From: Apus apus
Lineage: Eukaryota > Chordata > Aves > Apodiformes > Apodidae
Assembly (NCBI RefSeq): GCF_020740795.1
Contig: NC_067285.1
Span: forward strand, 75,988,342-76,052,341
Direction: 5' to 3'
Length of the DNA: 64,000 nucleotides
Notes under the pieces: generated by a model
Seen by the model: only the letters and a program-made list of their open reading frames with translations
Told to the model about the DNA's origin: nothing
Database searches by the model: none
Program-made: the position numbers and the translations under genes
Shown: positions 12,101 through 25,460 of the stretch, piece after piece
Position numbering within the stretch: position 1 is the stretch's first letter
Layout of the letters: each line of letters begins with the position of its first letter

Positions 12101-15100
12101 TTTTCATACATTTTGATAATTTTTTAATTACTAAATCTTAGCATAATCTGCTCCTTCGAATCAATACTTAGTAAGCATAATTCTTATTTTCTTTGGATTG
12201 CTTTTTTGGTAGGAGCAGAAGAAAGGTAAAGTAATAAACATTGCAGGTGAAGATAATTATTTTTGGGATGATTGAAGATAGTTATTTTTGGGGATGGTCA
12301 AAGAATCACTGAAGTTTTCTGTAAAATGGAAGACACAGTAGTTGTATAGAAACCAGCAGTCTTTATTTCTTCTCATGGGGTTAGACCTTCCCTCCATCAG
12401 CTTTCTTCAGGCATTTCCTTTCCACTGTATGCATCATCTTTGTTCTACTTAAAAAAGAAATTAATCCAAGGTGTTGTGCTTTTTATTAGATAAGAGGTCA
12501 GACAGAACATTTCTAACTCTTCTATTCCTGTGCTCACTCTCTTAGCCCATTTTAAGCATTTATTTGCACCAATTTTATGTTTTGTTAGAATAAAATATAT
12601 CCCACATTGAAGTTACCAGCATTTTCAGACAGTGACTGTGGCTGTATTAGCTTTGGGAATAACCTTTTTTTCTTTAATGGGGCAGATTCGATGAATTCAT
12701 GTCTTGCCAGAGTATAGTGTTATTAAACTAGAAGTGGTGGTGGAACTGCATAGCTAATCAAGTATTTAAGGGAATTTTGAACACTTGTCAGTTATTTCTG
12801 AGCTAAAACTTGGGTGGAATAATATTGCTGGAAACTGTTCTTAAAAATTGTATTTCTTTACCTAAATAAGACTCTAGGGTGGGTGTATATGTTGGACCCT
12901 GGTTAGCTTTCAGTTTCAAAAGATTTGCCGGGAGCAGAGTTAATGTGGCAGAAACCTAGAGTTGAGGGGGTTTTGTCCACAGTTAAATCTGTAGAAGCTA
13001 GAATCTGGTCTTCACTGTTGATTAAAAAAAAACCAAAACAAACAACAAAATTGTATCTGTATGAAAAGAAATAAATATCTGTGCAAATTCTAGGTACCCA
13101 CATTGGTACATTTATATGAACATTTGTGAAAGCAGAATTAATACCATTAGAAGGATTTAGTGACTGCTTATTAAATATTTAAATAACAGGATAAATTATC
13201 CTACAAAAAGATTTAGGTTCATCTAACTTGGAGAAATGGATTTCAGTATATAAAAACATGTATTTTCAGTTGTACATATATCTTTTTGAAAGCAACTTCA
13301 GAAATTGCAGTATTACAGTATTTTATTAAAGCAGACACTTTTCCTTAAAGTAGACTTTTTTTTAAAGTGGGTATCTTCAGTAATACTGCCTTAGACACAA
13401 ACAGAAAATACCCTAAGTGTACAGAACTGATGAAAGAACATGACTCTAGATTTACTGCTTTCTGGAAAAGAATGGAAAATTGGGGACATCGGTTTGAAGA
13501 CTAGATTGTCTTAAGTATCTTGTAAAATGTAATTAAATAAGCTGCTTTTATCACTGTGCATAATACATTTAATTGTTGTTTTAACAATCTCAAGAACCTG
13601 AAATATAGATCTTAAAGGAGATTCTGTGGGAATTGTGAGGATGGCCATATCAGAGAGAGATCTGGGCTGTTTTCCCTTTGAATCAGAGCTGCTGGTCTGT
13701 TCTTGCAGCTGTGTACTGTGACTTGTCCATTGAACTCTGTCTCAAATAGCACTGAGGCAAATATTTTAGTAACCCTTATGTACCCTCAGTCAGTTAGCAA
13801 TGATGGTGACCACACTGACAAAAGCTACATTTCTCCTGCAGCTTTCAGCAATCTTGTGGTACAAATGCCAGCTTTTTGTTTAGAGTAAATTGTATTGCTG
13901 TGCTATGTAGACTGCATGCTTACCATTTCTGTAAGTTATGTCTGTCACAAATGTCAAAGGTGGATGTTACCTACAGTATGATTGATGTGAAAACAGGGAT
14001 GTGTAGGAGGAAGTGCTTTGATTAAAAAGTCCAACATCCAACTGAGGAGAAAGGTCGGGATATTTTCCTGCTTCTAGAGGAGCTCTCCCCATCTTTGTAT
14101 GCTACTTAGTCCGTCATACCTCTTATACCTGGATAACAGGAAAATACATTCCAAGACAAGTATTTCTGTAAATGGAAAAATTCCAGCAAATATTAGGGTT
14201 TGCATTTATTCCCAGCCCCGAATTTTCTTAAGCTATTGTTCTTGTCCATTAGACCATTTTTATTTAATTTCTTGAATTGCACCTCCTTTTCCCATGGCTT
14301 AGGTAGTATTTGTGGCTGTTAGACCAACACCTGAGTGGTTTTTCTGTGATACCAGATCACTTCTTGTTGATTGTGCTAAGAAGAGGCTCATATCGGGGGC
14401 TTTGTTTTTGCAGAATGTAACACTTTTTTATTACGCATATGCACTTGATTATAATAAAATACATATCAGTATCAGCCTTTTAAAAATAATATGAATGTGT
14501 GGTCGTTCCACTTAACTTTGAAATCCAGATTGTGCCACAGACCTAATCAATTGAAATTGCTCAAAAGTAGACATCAAGGATTTAACATCAAGACATAGAC
14601 AGTAGCCAAAATAATTGACCTACTGTATCCTGATAATCACTGCATCTAGTAATCTTAATTTCCAAGATATATGTCTCAGGTTATTTTCCTAAATGGTATT
14701 TGCAGTTGCTTAAGTATGTTGTAAAATGACAGATTAACATAACTAGGAGAATTAATATGTATACTTCTTTGTTGAGAAGAGACGGAGGCTGTTTGCAGTA
14801 TTGCCTTGCAGCTTTTTTTCTCAGAGGGACTTAATTTTACAACTTCCTTACTTTAAGCAGATCTGAATGACACAGAAATAAAAGCCAAGTACAGTGTTTG
14901 GTAGTCATGAAGACTAACCAGCAGCATTTCATCAGCTGGAGTAAAGGTTAATATTTTAGATATATTGTCTTTTCTCAGTCCAGTATAGGTTTTTCTTCAT
15001 GTGGTTCTGGCAGTTACCTGCTTTCAAAGTCTCAGTATTATGAGGACTATGTCAGCCTTTTCTACATTCAGGAGCAGCCAGTGGTTTTTGGTTTTTTTTA

Positions 15101-18100
15101 GGAGTGCCTCAGTGATTTCTTCTTGACAATCAGTTCTAGAATAATGGTGGTAACAATTGGAAATGCAGGTAAGATTATTGGTTACAAAATCAGTAGTATT
15201 TTTTCAATTTACTTCCAAATATGTGAACGTCTTTTGAAAATCAAATGACACTTATATATCTTGGTAACCAGTGCAGCATGAGGCAGAGTGATAACTTGCT
15301 TGTGTGAGGAAGGAACTGAAAAGGAGAATGAAAAACTAGCACTTCTTCCTTTAATGAGTAAAAATGCATTTTTAAAGATAAGCCTTAGAAAAATAAGGTT
15401 GTGGTGGTGGGCATGCATTTTGTAGGTGAGCTGTTCTCTGCCTTGTGGAATCATGAAGAAGGATCTGACTTACTCAGAAATACGTATTACTCATGTCCAT
15501 CTTGATCCTATCCAATGCTGAGGCATGATGATTTTTTTCTTCCTTTTTTTTTTTTTTCCTCCCGACTACAGTTTCATAAACTTCCCTTGGGTAGCAGAAA
15601 AAAATTGAACTTTTGTTACCTTTGTTTCATTTAGTGCAAGTCATCCTTAGGTCTGTGCCTCAGGCATTCCCTTAATTCAGATGCACCTAGCATCATTACT
15701 GAATAGAGCTGACTCCTGCTCTCCACAGTGATCAGACGAAAACAACTTTAATGTGCAGCTGCTGCTTCAGAGTTTGTGACCTGTTCCAGTGCTTATAGTA
15801 ACTTTCTTCTTACAGTAAATGAAAATGTGTTAACTGGGCAGGAATTAGTTGTATTTTTGGAAGGCTTTAGTTTTAAAGTAAAAATCAAGTTACTGTTCAT
15901 TACCTCAGTACCAGAGAACTGATTTGGATTTCTGTGAAATGGAGCCATGTTGGCTGCAAACAGGAATTTGTTCTTGGAAGGATAACAACAGCCAGCCTGT
16001 TGCCCTTGTTTACACTGTAAGAGGTACATAGGAAAAGAGGGAATTGCATCCAGCATGCGCTCTGTGTAATAAAAACATTAAAAGAACTGCTGAATTGGCC
16101 TTCTTTCTAAATAAATGTTAGGGCAGATATTAAAAACTAAGGAGAGCCAAGCCGAGGTTGCAAAAATCTTTCCTGTCAAAAATCTCTGTGAGAATTAAGA
16201 TGACCGAGTTTTGGCAATTTCATTGCGCCCTTTCAGAACAAAAGCATTCAGCTTTGTGTGCTTTTATCTATCTCTGTTTTCAGGCCCTCAGTGACTTAAG
16301 TGATGCATGTTTCAGAGGTGGTTAAAATTTATGAGAATTTCAGCTTGATTCTCAAAGGCAGATAATTTCTTTGCACATTTGTGGTGGTGGTAGCGTGCTT
16401 GAGACTAATGGTGTCAATATACTGAAATACGCCTTTGCCAGCTCTCTCCTGCTACCTTAATACTCATAATATACTCTGAAAATTGCATCAGGTAAAGAAT
16501 GAACTTACAGATACACAAATGAATTGGCAGAATGGATTGTTTAATATTATCCCTCAGAAAAGACAAAAAGAAAGCTGATGAGTCACTTAGAAGGACAGAA
16601 ATCTGAGGAGCTTAATGCATCAGATAAGTACATGTAAGGATGGTGAAAAATGTTTGCAAAAATAGCTGAATGAAGTTTGCTGCCAGGCTGCCTTGACCAC
16701 TTCTCAAGGTGAATCGATCTGTGCTTCAAAGGGTAGATTTACCAAAGACTTCTATTTGTTGCCATTGCCTTGTAGACATTTTGAAATTAATCTCAATAAC
16801 GTATATCATAAGACATACATATGCATTTATGTAAATATTTTAAAATGTACATATGTACAGAAAGAGATTCTAACGGGTGGGTGGAAACAGTGCATCTGCA
16901 GGAAGAATTAGATTTCCTTGTGCACCTCTCTTATTGCCCCCATATAATATAGTCATGAAAGAGAGAGATTTTCTAAAGGCATTTCAAGAAATTTTGACTG
17001 ATACTCATTTTTATAGTTCTATTTTTAAATTGACTACATCCTTGCTTAAATACTAATTTGTAAGTGTAAGTAAAGAGAAGAGGAATTGCAAGGCAAATTG
17101 CCTTGACCAGATCTTGGATGACACATCCACACCCAGTGTGCAAAGCTCAGGATGTTCTGGCACATAACCAGAGATCTGGAAGGTTGTTAGGAAGTCTGTC
17201 TCTCTTGTTAAAAGCTCCCACGTATCCCCAGGCCATTGCTGAAATATTTGCATACCTTGTTCTTAAGTAAAATTCCTGAGCTTCCTTCCTAAGTGACTTG
17301 TTCCAGTGTTTAACTGTCATTTTTGGAGGGTGGAGAGAGGAGAGTTCTACATTGTTTGTGTCTAAGCTAGGCCTGTTGTTCTTCAAGTTCTTGTCTGCTT
17401 ATCATCCTCAATGGATATGGAGAATCACTGAATGTCAGCTATTTTCTGATGTTTTATGTTTGATTCACCTCTCTGTCTTCACCCTCATTTCCTGACTAAA
17501 TAAGATATTTTTGTGTGTTTGTGACATAGCTTGTCACAAAAGCAATGCTTTTACACTATCTGATAGTTTTCTTAAAACTTTCCAATTTGCCATATTTTTC
17601 TGTAAGTGCAGCAGTAAAACTGTTTCAATGTCCAACAGCAACGATATGGAAAAAAATGAAGTTTCATGTCTTATGCTAATGTGTCCCAGAATTATGTTTA
17701 TTTTCCTTTTGAAATAATGGTGTGATCATCCAAATTTTAGTATCACCGATTCTTAAGAGATGCTTAATATGTTAGTGCTAATTTTCCGTTCATAATCCTA
17801 TCATGCTTTGAACATTTTTGCTGAGTTTCATCATCATTAGACTACCTCTAGATTAATTATTAATATTAATTGTAAATGACAGTTGTTACCTTCAAGTAAG
17901 TTGCAAGTTCACTGTCATCAGCCAGTTTAATAAATGTGCTTTTTTATTTCAGTATTACAGTTGTTAAAGTTGAAATACTAGGTACTGAACATAGTATACA
18001 CAGACCTTTGAAAGACCACATTGGTCTGTATTTTTCCAGTTTGATAGAGGGGGGAAAAAAAAAATACTACTCTCATAAAAGGTTTTTCAGGCAGTTACAC

Positions 18101-20532
18101 AGCCACATAATAGACATTTCAGCCAGATTCTGTTTCCATAATTTACTTGGGAACTTTCTGCAGCTCCTTGAAGGTTTACTTAGATGACATAAACTGAAGT
18201 TTATCAAGGGTATTCTTTTTGCCTATCAGTATGCCCTTGAACCTGAGAGAGAGAGAGAAATTAGTGAGGTTTAATAGGACTCCATTTTCATTTCCTTATT
18301 ACCCTACATTGTTTTGAAACAGACTTTAATAATTTTTTCTTATGTTTAGTAGGGATGTTGAAATTATTGATTTGTAATTCTGTTGGTACTGCTTCCCCTT
18401 TTAAAAATGGGTGTGTTTGCTTAGGGGTTTTTACTTTCAGCAATAACTGATAATGCTTCAGAAAATGCTTTCACTTGAAATCCACTCCAGCCCATCCCCC
18501 TTGTTTCATGAACTGTGCCTTTCTTGGGTAAACTGTACATTTTACCTTGACAGGCTTTTCAGTGCCAGGCATCAGCAGGCCTGTTTCTGCTAAGATTCTT
18601 ATCACTCAAGTATGAAATCTGTAAGAATTTGAACTGAGCTTCTTAATGTATTACTTGGAATTTTCTAGGTAGGATGCATGTGTCCATTAAAAGCTCATAC
18701 AGGGCTTCTTCAAGGTGAAACTAAATTTGAAATTTGCTGCCCTGAAGTTGGCTGGACTTGTGTGTGTGTGTCCTTATTCAAAAAGTGACAAAATTCAATT
18801 TAATGGCAGTGCTAGGCTGGGTGGGGTAAGAGGCTGGAAGGTGAGGAGAGAGTCTGTGAGGAGAGAGACATTTTACCAGCCTTTCACCAGTTTTCTTCCC
18901 ACGTTCTCCTGTCTGTTTTCTTTCCATATCTTCCTTTACATTTACTGTCCCCAAATTTCTTGACTTATTGGAGCATCTCGTTCTTGAAGACATCTTACCC
19001 CTTCCTCTTAGTATTCTCTTGCTTCCCTGTAGAAGGGATAGTTTTCCTGACTTCTTCACCAAAACAGAGTGGAGGAGACTTTGTTACTTGTGACTGAGAA
19101 CATCCCTGGTCAAATGCTGAGGGAATTATTCTGCTGGGTGACTGAGGTGGTCTTCAGCTAATGGCTGAGTATTTCTAGGGTGAGGGGTGTTGTTGTCTGG
19201 GTTTTTGCAACATTAGGCAAATGTCTGCTCTTCTACTGTGATGTAATGTGAAAACAGTTTACAAGAACTTCACCATTTTTCCATTGTAGAGTTAGTTTAA
19301 GTAAATGAATATGAAATGTTTTAGGAATTTAGACAGAAATGTTTCAAATTATTGTCTTCTCCATCTATTAATTTAATATTTTTTTTTCTTTTTGACAGCA
19401 TATATGTATTGTTTCATTTTAACTAATGCTAAAAATTACCATTGAAAACACTTGCTGAAGATTCAGTTCCATACTTTGCCTAAGTCATTCCCATGTAATG
19501 GGCTGAGCTTTATTTAGGCAATGAAGTTAAGAAAAGACCCCAAAGCTAATATTGGACCAGTATCAGTGTTTTAAATGATAATGTATGACTTCAGTGGAGA
19601 AACAGGACATGCTACAGGTTTCAAATACTGATAGCAATATTGATTTCTTTACAACTTGTAAGAGCAGCTGATCTCTGGTAGAAATTGCTGTTGTTGGGCA
19701 TTTCCAGCAGCAGAGCCATCATAACATTACTGGAAAGTGTTAAATATGAGTGCAGGCTGGAAAAAAAATAAATCCTATGCCTTTCTAGAAAATGGGAGCA
19801 AGACATCCTGAAAGTGCCGTTGTAATTGTATACTGGTATGAGGAATAGCTTAGCCCAGTGAATTCAAAGTGCTAAATGGTTGCTATTCCACTGTGAAACA
19901 CTGCTGCTGAAAACTGCTTTACAGGCATAAATTTTCCTTTTTGTCAGTGTAACCTAGACCCTGTGAATGCCTCTTCTTTCAGAAACAACAGTTGCATGTT
20001 GCCTTCCTTGTATGTGTTCACAGAGATATGAAGAATAAACATGAAGTTATGCATTGTGTATTGCAAAGCTGTAACAAGGAATTAGTTAATAAATAATATA
20101 GTAAATTAATAATTAACTGCCTTGTCTTATGCCTTTCTGATCTTTGTCCGCCTGGTACTTCACAGGAATCTAGTTTGTCTTCCATCCCCACTTATCTAGT
20201 CATGCTTTCTCTTTTGTGTTTCCTCTCACTGTGCTTTATTGCCATTGCTCATGTTTTCTCAGTTTCCTCTGAGTATGTGGTGTTTACAGCCACTGCTACA
20301 CAGTCCTGAGCCCTATTTTAACCGATGCATGAATAAAGCATAGTTTCAACTTTGTCCTGAAACTAACCATTTAATCAGTGATGTTAGAAAAGATAGCATA
20401 ATAGTTAAGATGCCAGACCTCTAATTTCAAAGACATGATGTAGTTTTCTTCACTAATGGCAGTGATTTCAGACAAATTCCTAATACCAATTATTTGAGGA
20501 GAGCTCATGAATTTTCCTGTACTGTTTTGCAG
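9180..20532 (+). other. PALLD: PALLD intron, 11.4 kb
   Basis: A phase-2 intron with a GTAAGT donor and a TTTTGCAG acceptor. Nothing coding is recognised. It contains an inverted repeat and GT/AT microsatellite at 10841-10888, a C11 run near 11176, and a moderately GC-rich patch (10330-10790) without repeat identity. The rest is unremarkable AT-rich intron. Confidence 0.85.
10841..10888. repeat. 11-bp perfect inverted repeat followed by (GT)n(AT)n
   Basis: ATCACAGAATC (10841-10851) and GATTCTGTGAT (10854-10864) are exact reverse complements separated by two bases. They run straight into about eight GT units and five AT units. The arms resemble the ATTCTATGAT-type 3' end repeat of CR1 elements, so this may be a CR1-tail-seeded microsatellite. 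Confidence 0.75.
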
Positions 20533-20668
20533 GGGATTTCCCAAGAAAACAGGCAGAACTGCTAGGATAGCATCAGATGAAGAGATTCAAGGGTCAAAAG
20601 ATGCTGTAATTCAGGATCTGGAAAGAAAACTTCGCTTCAAGGAAGACCTTTTGAACAATGGGCAACCG
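20533..20668 (+). CDS. PALLD: PALLD exon, linker with conserved DEEIQGSKDAVIQDLERKLR helix
   Basis: 136 nt: one base completes Pro232, then 45 codons (233-277), leaving phase 0. It encodes GFPKKTGRTARIASDEEIQG followed by SKDAVIQDLERKLRFKEDLLNNGQP, a charged predicted coiled-coil/helical stretch that is nearly invariant in palladin and myopalladin. The acceptor TTTTGCAG is good. The donor GTATAA is poor beyond the GT. Confidence 0.97.
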
Positions 20669-21726
20669 GTATAAAAACATAAAATCCTCTGGGGAATGAG
20701 AGTGGGCATCAAGGGTAGTTTCTCAGATGTGCTGCATATAAAATAATCCTGTGATTATTCTTATATTTTATAGATTTATTATTTTAAGTTGCATTTCCAA
20801 AGCTGCATTTCTGTAAGGAAATGTTTTCGCCTATCAGTCCCTCTTCTGTTGGGCAACTTTACTTGGACTTTTCAAAGCAGTGGATGTCTCAAAGATGATT
20901 AATTTGCATAAGAAGCCTGCACAGTACCTCAAGGGTATTTTCAGCTACCGAGGCAATTTGCTTTTGACTGTTCATCACTGAGTGGTTAGCCAGTAAGCAT
21001 ATGCATAGCTCGTGATCAGTCTAAGCTCATTCTACCGTTTGCTGAGCTGTCAGACAATGGAGGGAAAGAATAGGTGGTAAGTGGACAATGGAAAGGGACA
21101 GGGCAGTTCATCATGAGAAACAAATCCGTTAGGATTCAGGCATCATTAGATCCTTCAGCTGCGGGACTTTTTTGACCAGTAGAATAAAAAGCAATCTGTA
21201 GTACTAACGGGAAGATTTTATTAAGAATTAACTCTCTGCTTGAGAAGTCAAGAAATCAGTTAAAATGGGCAAATATATCAAACCATTGAAATGCACATCT
21301 GCAATGTGTCAATTTTTTGTGCATTTTAAGATACGCATAAAAGATAAAGTAACAAATTCTCAGTGCTGATAAGCAGCAAGTGTCCGAGGACTTGATTAGT
21401 GTTAGTAAGGCATGGACTTAAATATCTTTGAAGCAGGAATCTCTCTTAGAGGAAAATATTTTTTTTAAATGTAGAGTGCCACTCCTGTCCATGAAATGTT
21501 TTCAAAAGCATCTGAATGCCTCGGGATACCTTTGGTGTCACTGAAAGGTAGTGCACTTTACATTTCTCTGGACTGTGCTCAGGAGTTTGCAATGTTTGCT
21601 ACTGTGTCTGAGGACTATGGTGTTGTAGCCCATTGTGTCAGACCACCTACTCCACAGCTGGCAGATTCTGGTTCTTAATAAGAGTGAAGTAGGGAAAATG
21701 TTCAGAGGTACTGGTGCTGCTGTGTA

Positions 21727-21763
21727 GCAGCAATGGAGAAAGGAACCTTTCTCCATTGGCTGC
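21727..21763. repeat. Hairpin-forming inverted repeat
   Basis: AATGGAGAAAGG (21732-21743) and CCTTTCTCCATT (21746-21757) are perfect complements with two bases between. The pairing extends by GCAGC/GCTGC (21727-21731 and 21759-21763) across a one-base bulge at 21758. Confidence 0.8.
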
Positions 21764-22829
21764 ATAGGGTTTGGCAGTTTTCTGTAGCGGCTAAGCAAAA
21801 CCACTCCCATAGTGTATAAGTTCCCATGTTTTCAAAGGAGGTGGTCTGAGCATGATTGTCAATGCCTATTTTGGAAAGTGAGAGAGTATGTTTGGCCTGG
21901 ACAAATGAATGGAATGTCCTGAGAAAGCCCACATGGCCCAAGGAATAAAAAGAAACAACAACCCAAACTGTGATCAGATGATGTGGGAGACTGAACCAAG
22001 TAAACTCTGCTTTTGCACTTGCCTTGAGGCTTTTGCCTTGCAGATTCCTGTCTTGGGTGATTCTGTGTAATCATGGCTGTGGGCACTTAAAGTGATCACA
22101 GAGAAATTAAAGTGAAGAAAAGTTCATGACTTGCTTAGACATTTGTAACTAAGCCATGATTGGTACCTAGTTTTCATGAGTCTCAGCCTGCTGGTTTAGC
22201 TACAATATGACATCTTAAAAAAATTAATTAAAACAGGCTTTTTAAAAAATTGAAGAGTTAAATAAATGTAATGTTTTACTTTCCATTCTTTCTTCATTTT
22301 TCTGTTTAAATGAAGCATTTCACCATGTAATGAGTTCACCCTTCATTCACTGTTGATTTGTAAGAAAGTGTCAAAGTGCCTGAAATGTGTTATTGAATGT
22401 AGAAGGAAAAATAATAATTAAAAAAGTGAATTGTGCACTTCAGGTTTTTCTTTTAGCTTGCCTTACCTTCTTGAGTGTAAATTGTCTTTCATAAGCTGTG
22501 TCCTTAATTACCAACAGAGTAAAAAGAAATAGAAATTAAAAAAACTTAGAGAATATATTTTTCTATAAAGCTGTCATATTTTTGACAAAATAATCAAGTA
22601 GTGAAGTATCTTCTTAGCTTTTTTGGCAGAGTTTTTTGCCGTGTCGTTCTAAGGTTAAAATTGAGCAGAATGACTAGGAGTAAGATTTGGAATGATTTGA
22701 CATGCACTTTTTTGATGGCCATGGTGATTTAAGCAGTTCCTATTGCTCATTCTTGCCCAGGTTCCTGGCAAGAAGATGGAAACACATGGCAGAGTCAGGG
22801 CAAGGGTTTGCTTAAGCCAGAAGAGCCAC

Positions 22830-22856
22830 TTGTAATGCAAAAAAAATGCATTACAA
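22830..22856. repeat. 10-bp inverted repeat with A7 loop
   Basis: TTGTAATGCA (22830-22839) and TGCATTACAA (22847-22856) are exact reverse complements separated by seven A residues. The repeat lies about 160 bases upstream of the 23015 exon. Confidence 0.85.
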
Positions 22857-23014
22857 ACCATGGTAGAAAATTTCTGTTAGAAACATATTGCTTCTGTCTT
22901 GATTAGCATTACTTAAAGCGTTGATTACTGTCTAACTGCCTTGTAGTTCTTAATGAGAAACAAGAACTTTTCTTAATTTCCCTCTTCTTCATCCTCCTTT
23001 TATTTTCTGTGCAG

Positions 23015-23116
23015 AGATTGACGTATGAGGAGAAAATGGCTCGTCGGCTGCTGGGAGCAGACAGTGCTGCGACTGTCTTCAATATACAGGAACCAGAAGA
23101 GGAGCCTGCTATACAG
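23015..23116 (+). CDS. PALLD: PALLD exon, RLTYEEKMARRLLGADSAATVF
   Basis: 34 codons (278-311), phase 0 at both ends. The conserved RLTYEEKMARRLLG stretch lies in the region between the proline-rich part and Ig3 that in mammals contributes to alpha-actinin binding. An acidic tail (EPEEEP) follows. The donor is weak (GTGCCA after CAG), consistent with variable splicing to the next exon. Confidence 0.97.
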
Positions 23117-23685
23117 GTGCCACATAATTCTACAATTTCATAGGAAAATAAAAATATATTTCAATTTTTCTTTTTTATGGGCTGTGATTCTCTTAAAAGA
23201 AGTCCTACATGAGACAGTAAATATACACAAGATAGGATGCTTTTGATTACAGGAGTCATATGTTACATATCAGTGGAGTAAACTGGAGGATCACATGCCT
23301 ATTGCTCATTTTTTCCATGCTGAATAAGGTTGAGAGTTCTCAAATGTCTGCTCTCTGCTTTAAACTCTTCCGTTTATCCTATTCTGTCGAGACCTTTAAG
23401 TCTCTCAAGGCAAAAATACACCTACTATCTAGAAACTACCTTCTCTTTATGTGTGTAATCTGCACTTTTTTGGATGCAGACCAAAACCACAACAGAAAGT
23501 CTGCTTGAAAGGCCAGGTACATGTTCTCCTTTGTTAGATGCTGGAGCTGCTATTCGGAAATGTGTAGCATTTGTTTGCTTATGTTACCACTTAAAGTATG
23601 TCCTCCTGATAAAAACTCTGAGAAACTGTCATGGATGCCTCTTGGTCTTCTTTCTGCCTCTTGATCTTTTTTTCTACCCTTGCAG
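23117..23685 (+). other. PALLD: PALLD intron, 569 bp
   Basis: Phase-0 intron with a weak GTGCCA donor and a good acceptor (TTTTTTTCTACCCTTGCAG). Nothing else is recognised in it. Confidence 0.85.
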
Positions 23686-23736
23686 GAAGCTCGCTCTGTT
23701 GGTGCTTCTGTAGGGAGCCCTGTGGATATTCAAAAG
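23686..23736 (+). CDS. PALLD: PALLD 17-codon cassette exon (probably alternative)
   Basis: 51 nt, phase 0 on both sides, encoding EARSVGASVGSPVDIQK (312-328). It lies between the EPEEEPAIQ exon and the EYKVSS exon, which human palladin as I know it can join directly. Skipping this exon keeps the frame. The acceptor is strong and the donor GTTAAT is weak. The frame is open and the position fits, but constitutive or alternative use needs transcript data. Confidence 0.8.
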
Positions 23737-25238
23737 GTTAATGTTTTCACCTTTTCTGTCTTGCTTTTTGTCCATTGATTATTTTTTTTTTCTCTCTCTC
23801 TATCGTCTTTTGCCCTTTCCTTTCTGCTGTTCTTGGTTAATAGTAAGAGGTCACCTAGCACTAGTAACTGGGGAGGTTTGGGCTGCACTCCTTTCCAGGC
23901 ATTAAAGTTGTTTCTAAGCCTAATTGTCTGAGTGCAGCAGCTTAACCGCATAACCGCAGTGATGGTGTGTGCTCCAGGAGCTTTCTGCCATGATAACATA
24001 CACTGATCCTAACTGCTGTGCATCCAAATCAGCTGCTCTGTATATATACCATATCTACTTTGTTGTTTACCTTGATGATAAACTTTCAAGGAACAAAGAC
24101 ATTTTTAAAAATGTCTGCAGTTTATAAAAGTATTTCTCTCTTCTTCCACTTTTACTGTTATTGAGGGCTATGAGGGGTTCTGTGACCAGACAGTAGAAAG
24201 ACCACACATAATTCCCACACCAAAGTCAATGGTAGAGAATGGGCATGTGAAAGGAGGTTTCATAGCAGATGTGTTCTCTCTTAAATAAAATAAGGGTCAG
24301 AGACAATGGGAAAAGGTCAATTGAAAGAGTGCCTGAATTTCTGCTGTGTGAGGAGAGTATTGGCTAATTTTTTTATTATTTTTTTTTTCTGCTTCTGAGC
24401 TTTCTGGCATTATCTTTGTTATCACTAAGATTGAAAGCAGGACTTTTGTACTGTGAAGTAGATAAGAGTGAACAGGTCAAGCAAGTGCATAACTCTGTGT
24501 CACGGTAACGTTCCCAGTATCTGAATACAGCATTTAAGCAAGCAGTAGGGTTTTACACAGGATGAAACTTGCCACTCTTCATCCTGTGTCTTTTATGACA
24601 AATTTTGTTTTTTAAGGAAGGAGTGACACTTTTAACCAGACAAAGGGAACCAAAGCAACAGGAATAGAGGGAGGCAACTATCATGGACTGCCAGTGTTAC
24701 ATTTTCTCAATTTTTTTCCCCTCATTTTACTGGCAACCATAACCAAAACCATTTTAGCCTTCTGGTGCAGCCTTTGGTACAGATCTATGCAAATAGCAGA
24801 TGTGGACCATATGGTTTTCTGGCCATCTGGAAACAAATCCCTCCCCCCCATCTGCCTGTACCATCAAGGAAATATTATTGTGTTTCTTTTGTCTTTATGG
24901 ACTGCTCCAGAATACTTTTATTCTTACAGGCTTTTTAAAAAATGGAAAGAAAGCAGCCAATTACTTTCCTTCCTCTTATAAATTAGATCCTAAGATAACA
25001 TTAAATAGAATTTTTGCCTCATACCAGATGTCTTTCGTATAAAACAAAAGGGAAGTTATTTGAGGCACGGATTACAGTGTTCTTCAACAAGATACAGTTT
25101 CCTTTTATATGTAAAACCTTAATAGATTGTCAAAGATCCACAGAATGAAAAAAAAAAACAACACAACATACTAGGAACACATCTTGCTGAGCGATATGTT
25201 GAAGCTGGATACTAATATGTACCTTTCTTACTTGACAG
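23737..25238 (+). other. PALLD: PALLD intron, 1.5 kb
   Basis: Phase-0 intron with a GTTAAT donor and a CTTGACAG acceptor. A CT-rich tract (23780-23805) follows the donor and could bind a splicing repressor. No gene or transposon is recognised. Confidence 0.8.
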
Positions 25239-25460
25239 GAATATAAAGTCTCCAGCTTTGAGCAAAGACTGATCAGTGAAATTGAATACAGGCTGGAGAG
25301 ATCTCCTGTGGAAGAATCAGATGATGAGGTGCAACATGGAGATGAACCCACTGATAACAGTATGTCACCATATTTTGAGATAAAGCTGAAGCATTACAAA
25401 ATCTTTGAGGGAATGCCAGTCACATTTACATGCAAAGTGGCAGGAAATCCAAAGCCAAAG
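25239..25460 (+). CDS. PALLD: PALLD exon, alpha-actinin-binding linker and first half of Ig3
   Basis: 74 codons (329-402), phase 0 at both ends. The first 40 residues (EYKVSSFEQRLISEIEYRLE and the acidic EESDDEVQHGDE stretch) correspond to the alpha-actinin-binding region. Ig3 begins near PYFEIKLKHYKIFEG (372 on) and carries its only canonical disulfide-position Cys in FTCKVAG (393). Ig3 is the actin-binding and bundling domain of palladin. Its basic residues (KLK, KPK) are retained. The donor is GTAAGA. Confidence 0.97.

Larger units (their letters stand above)
20669..23014 (+). other. PALLD: PALLD intron, 2.3 kb
   Basis: Phase-0 intron with a weak donor (GTATAA) and a strong acceptor (TATTTTCTGTGCAG). 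It contains two short near-perfect inverted repeats (21727-21763 and 22830-22856), reported separately. No exon or transposon was recognised. Confidence 0.85.
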
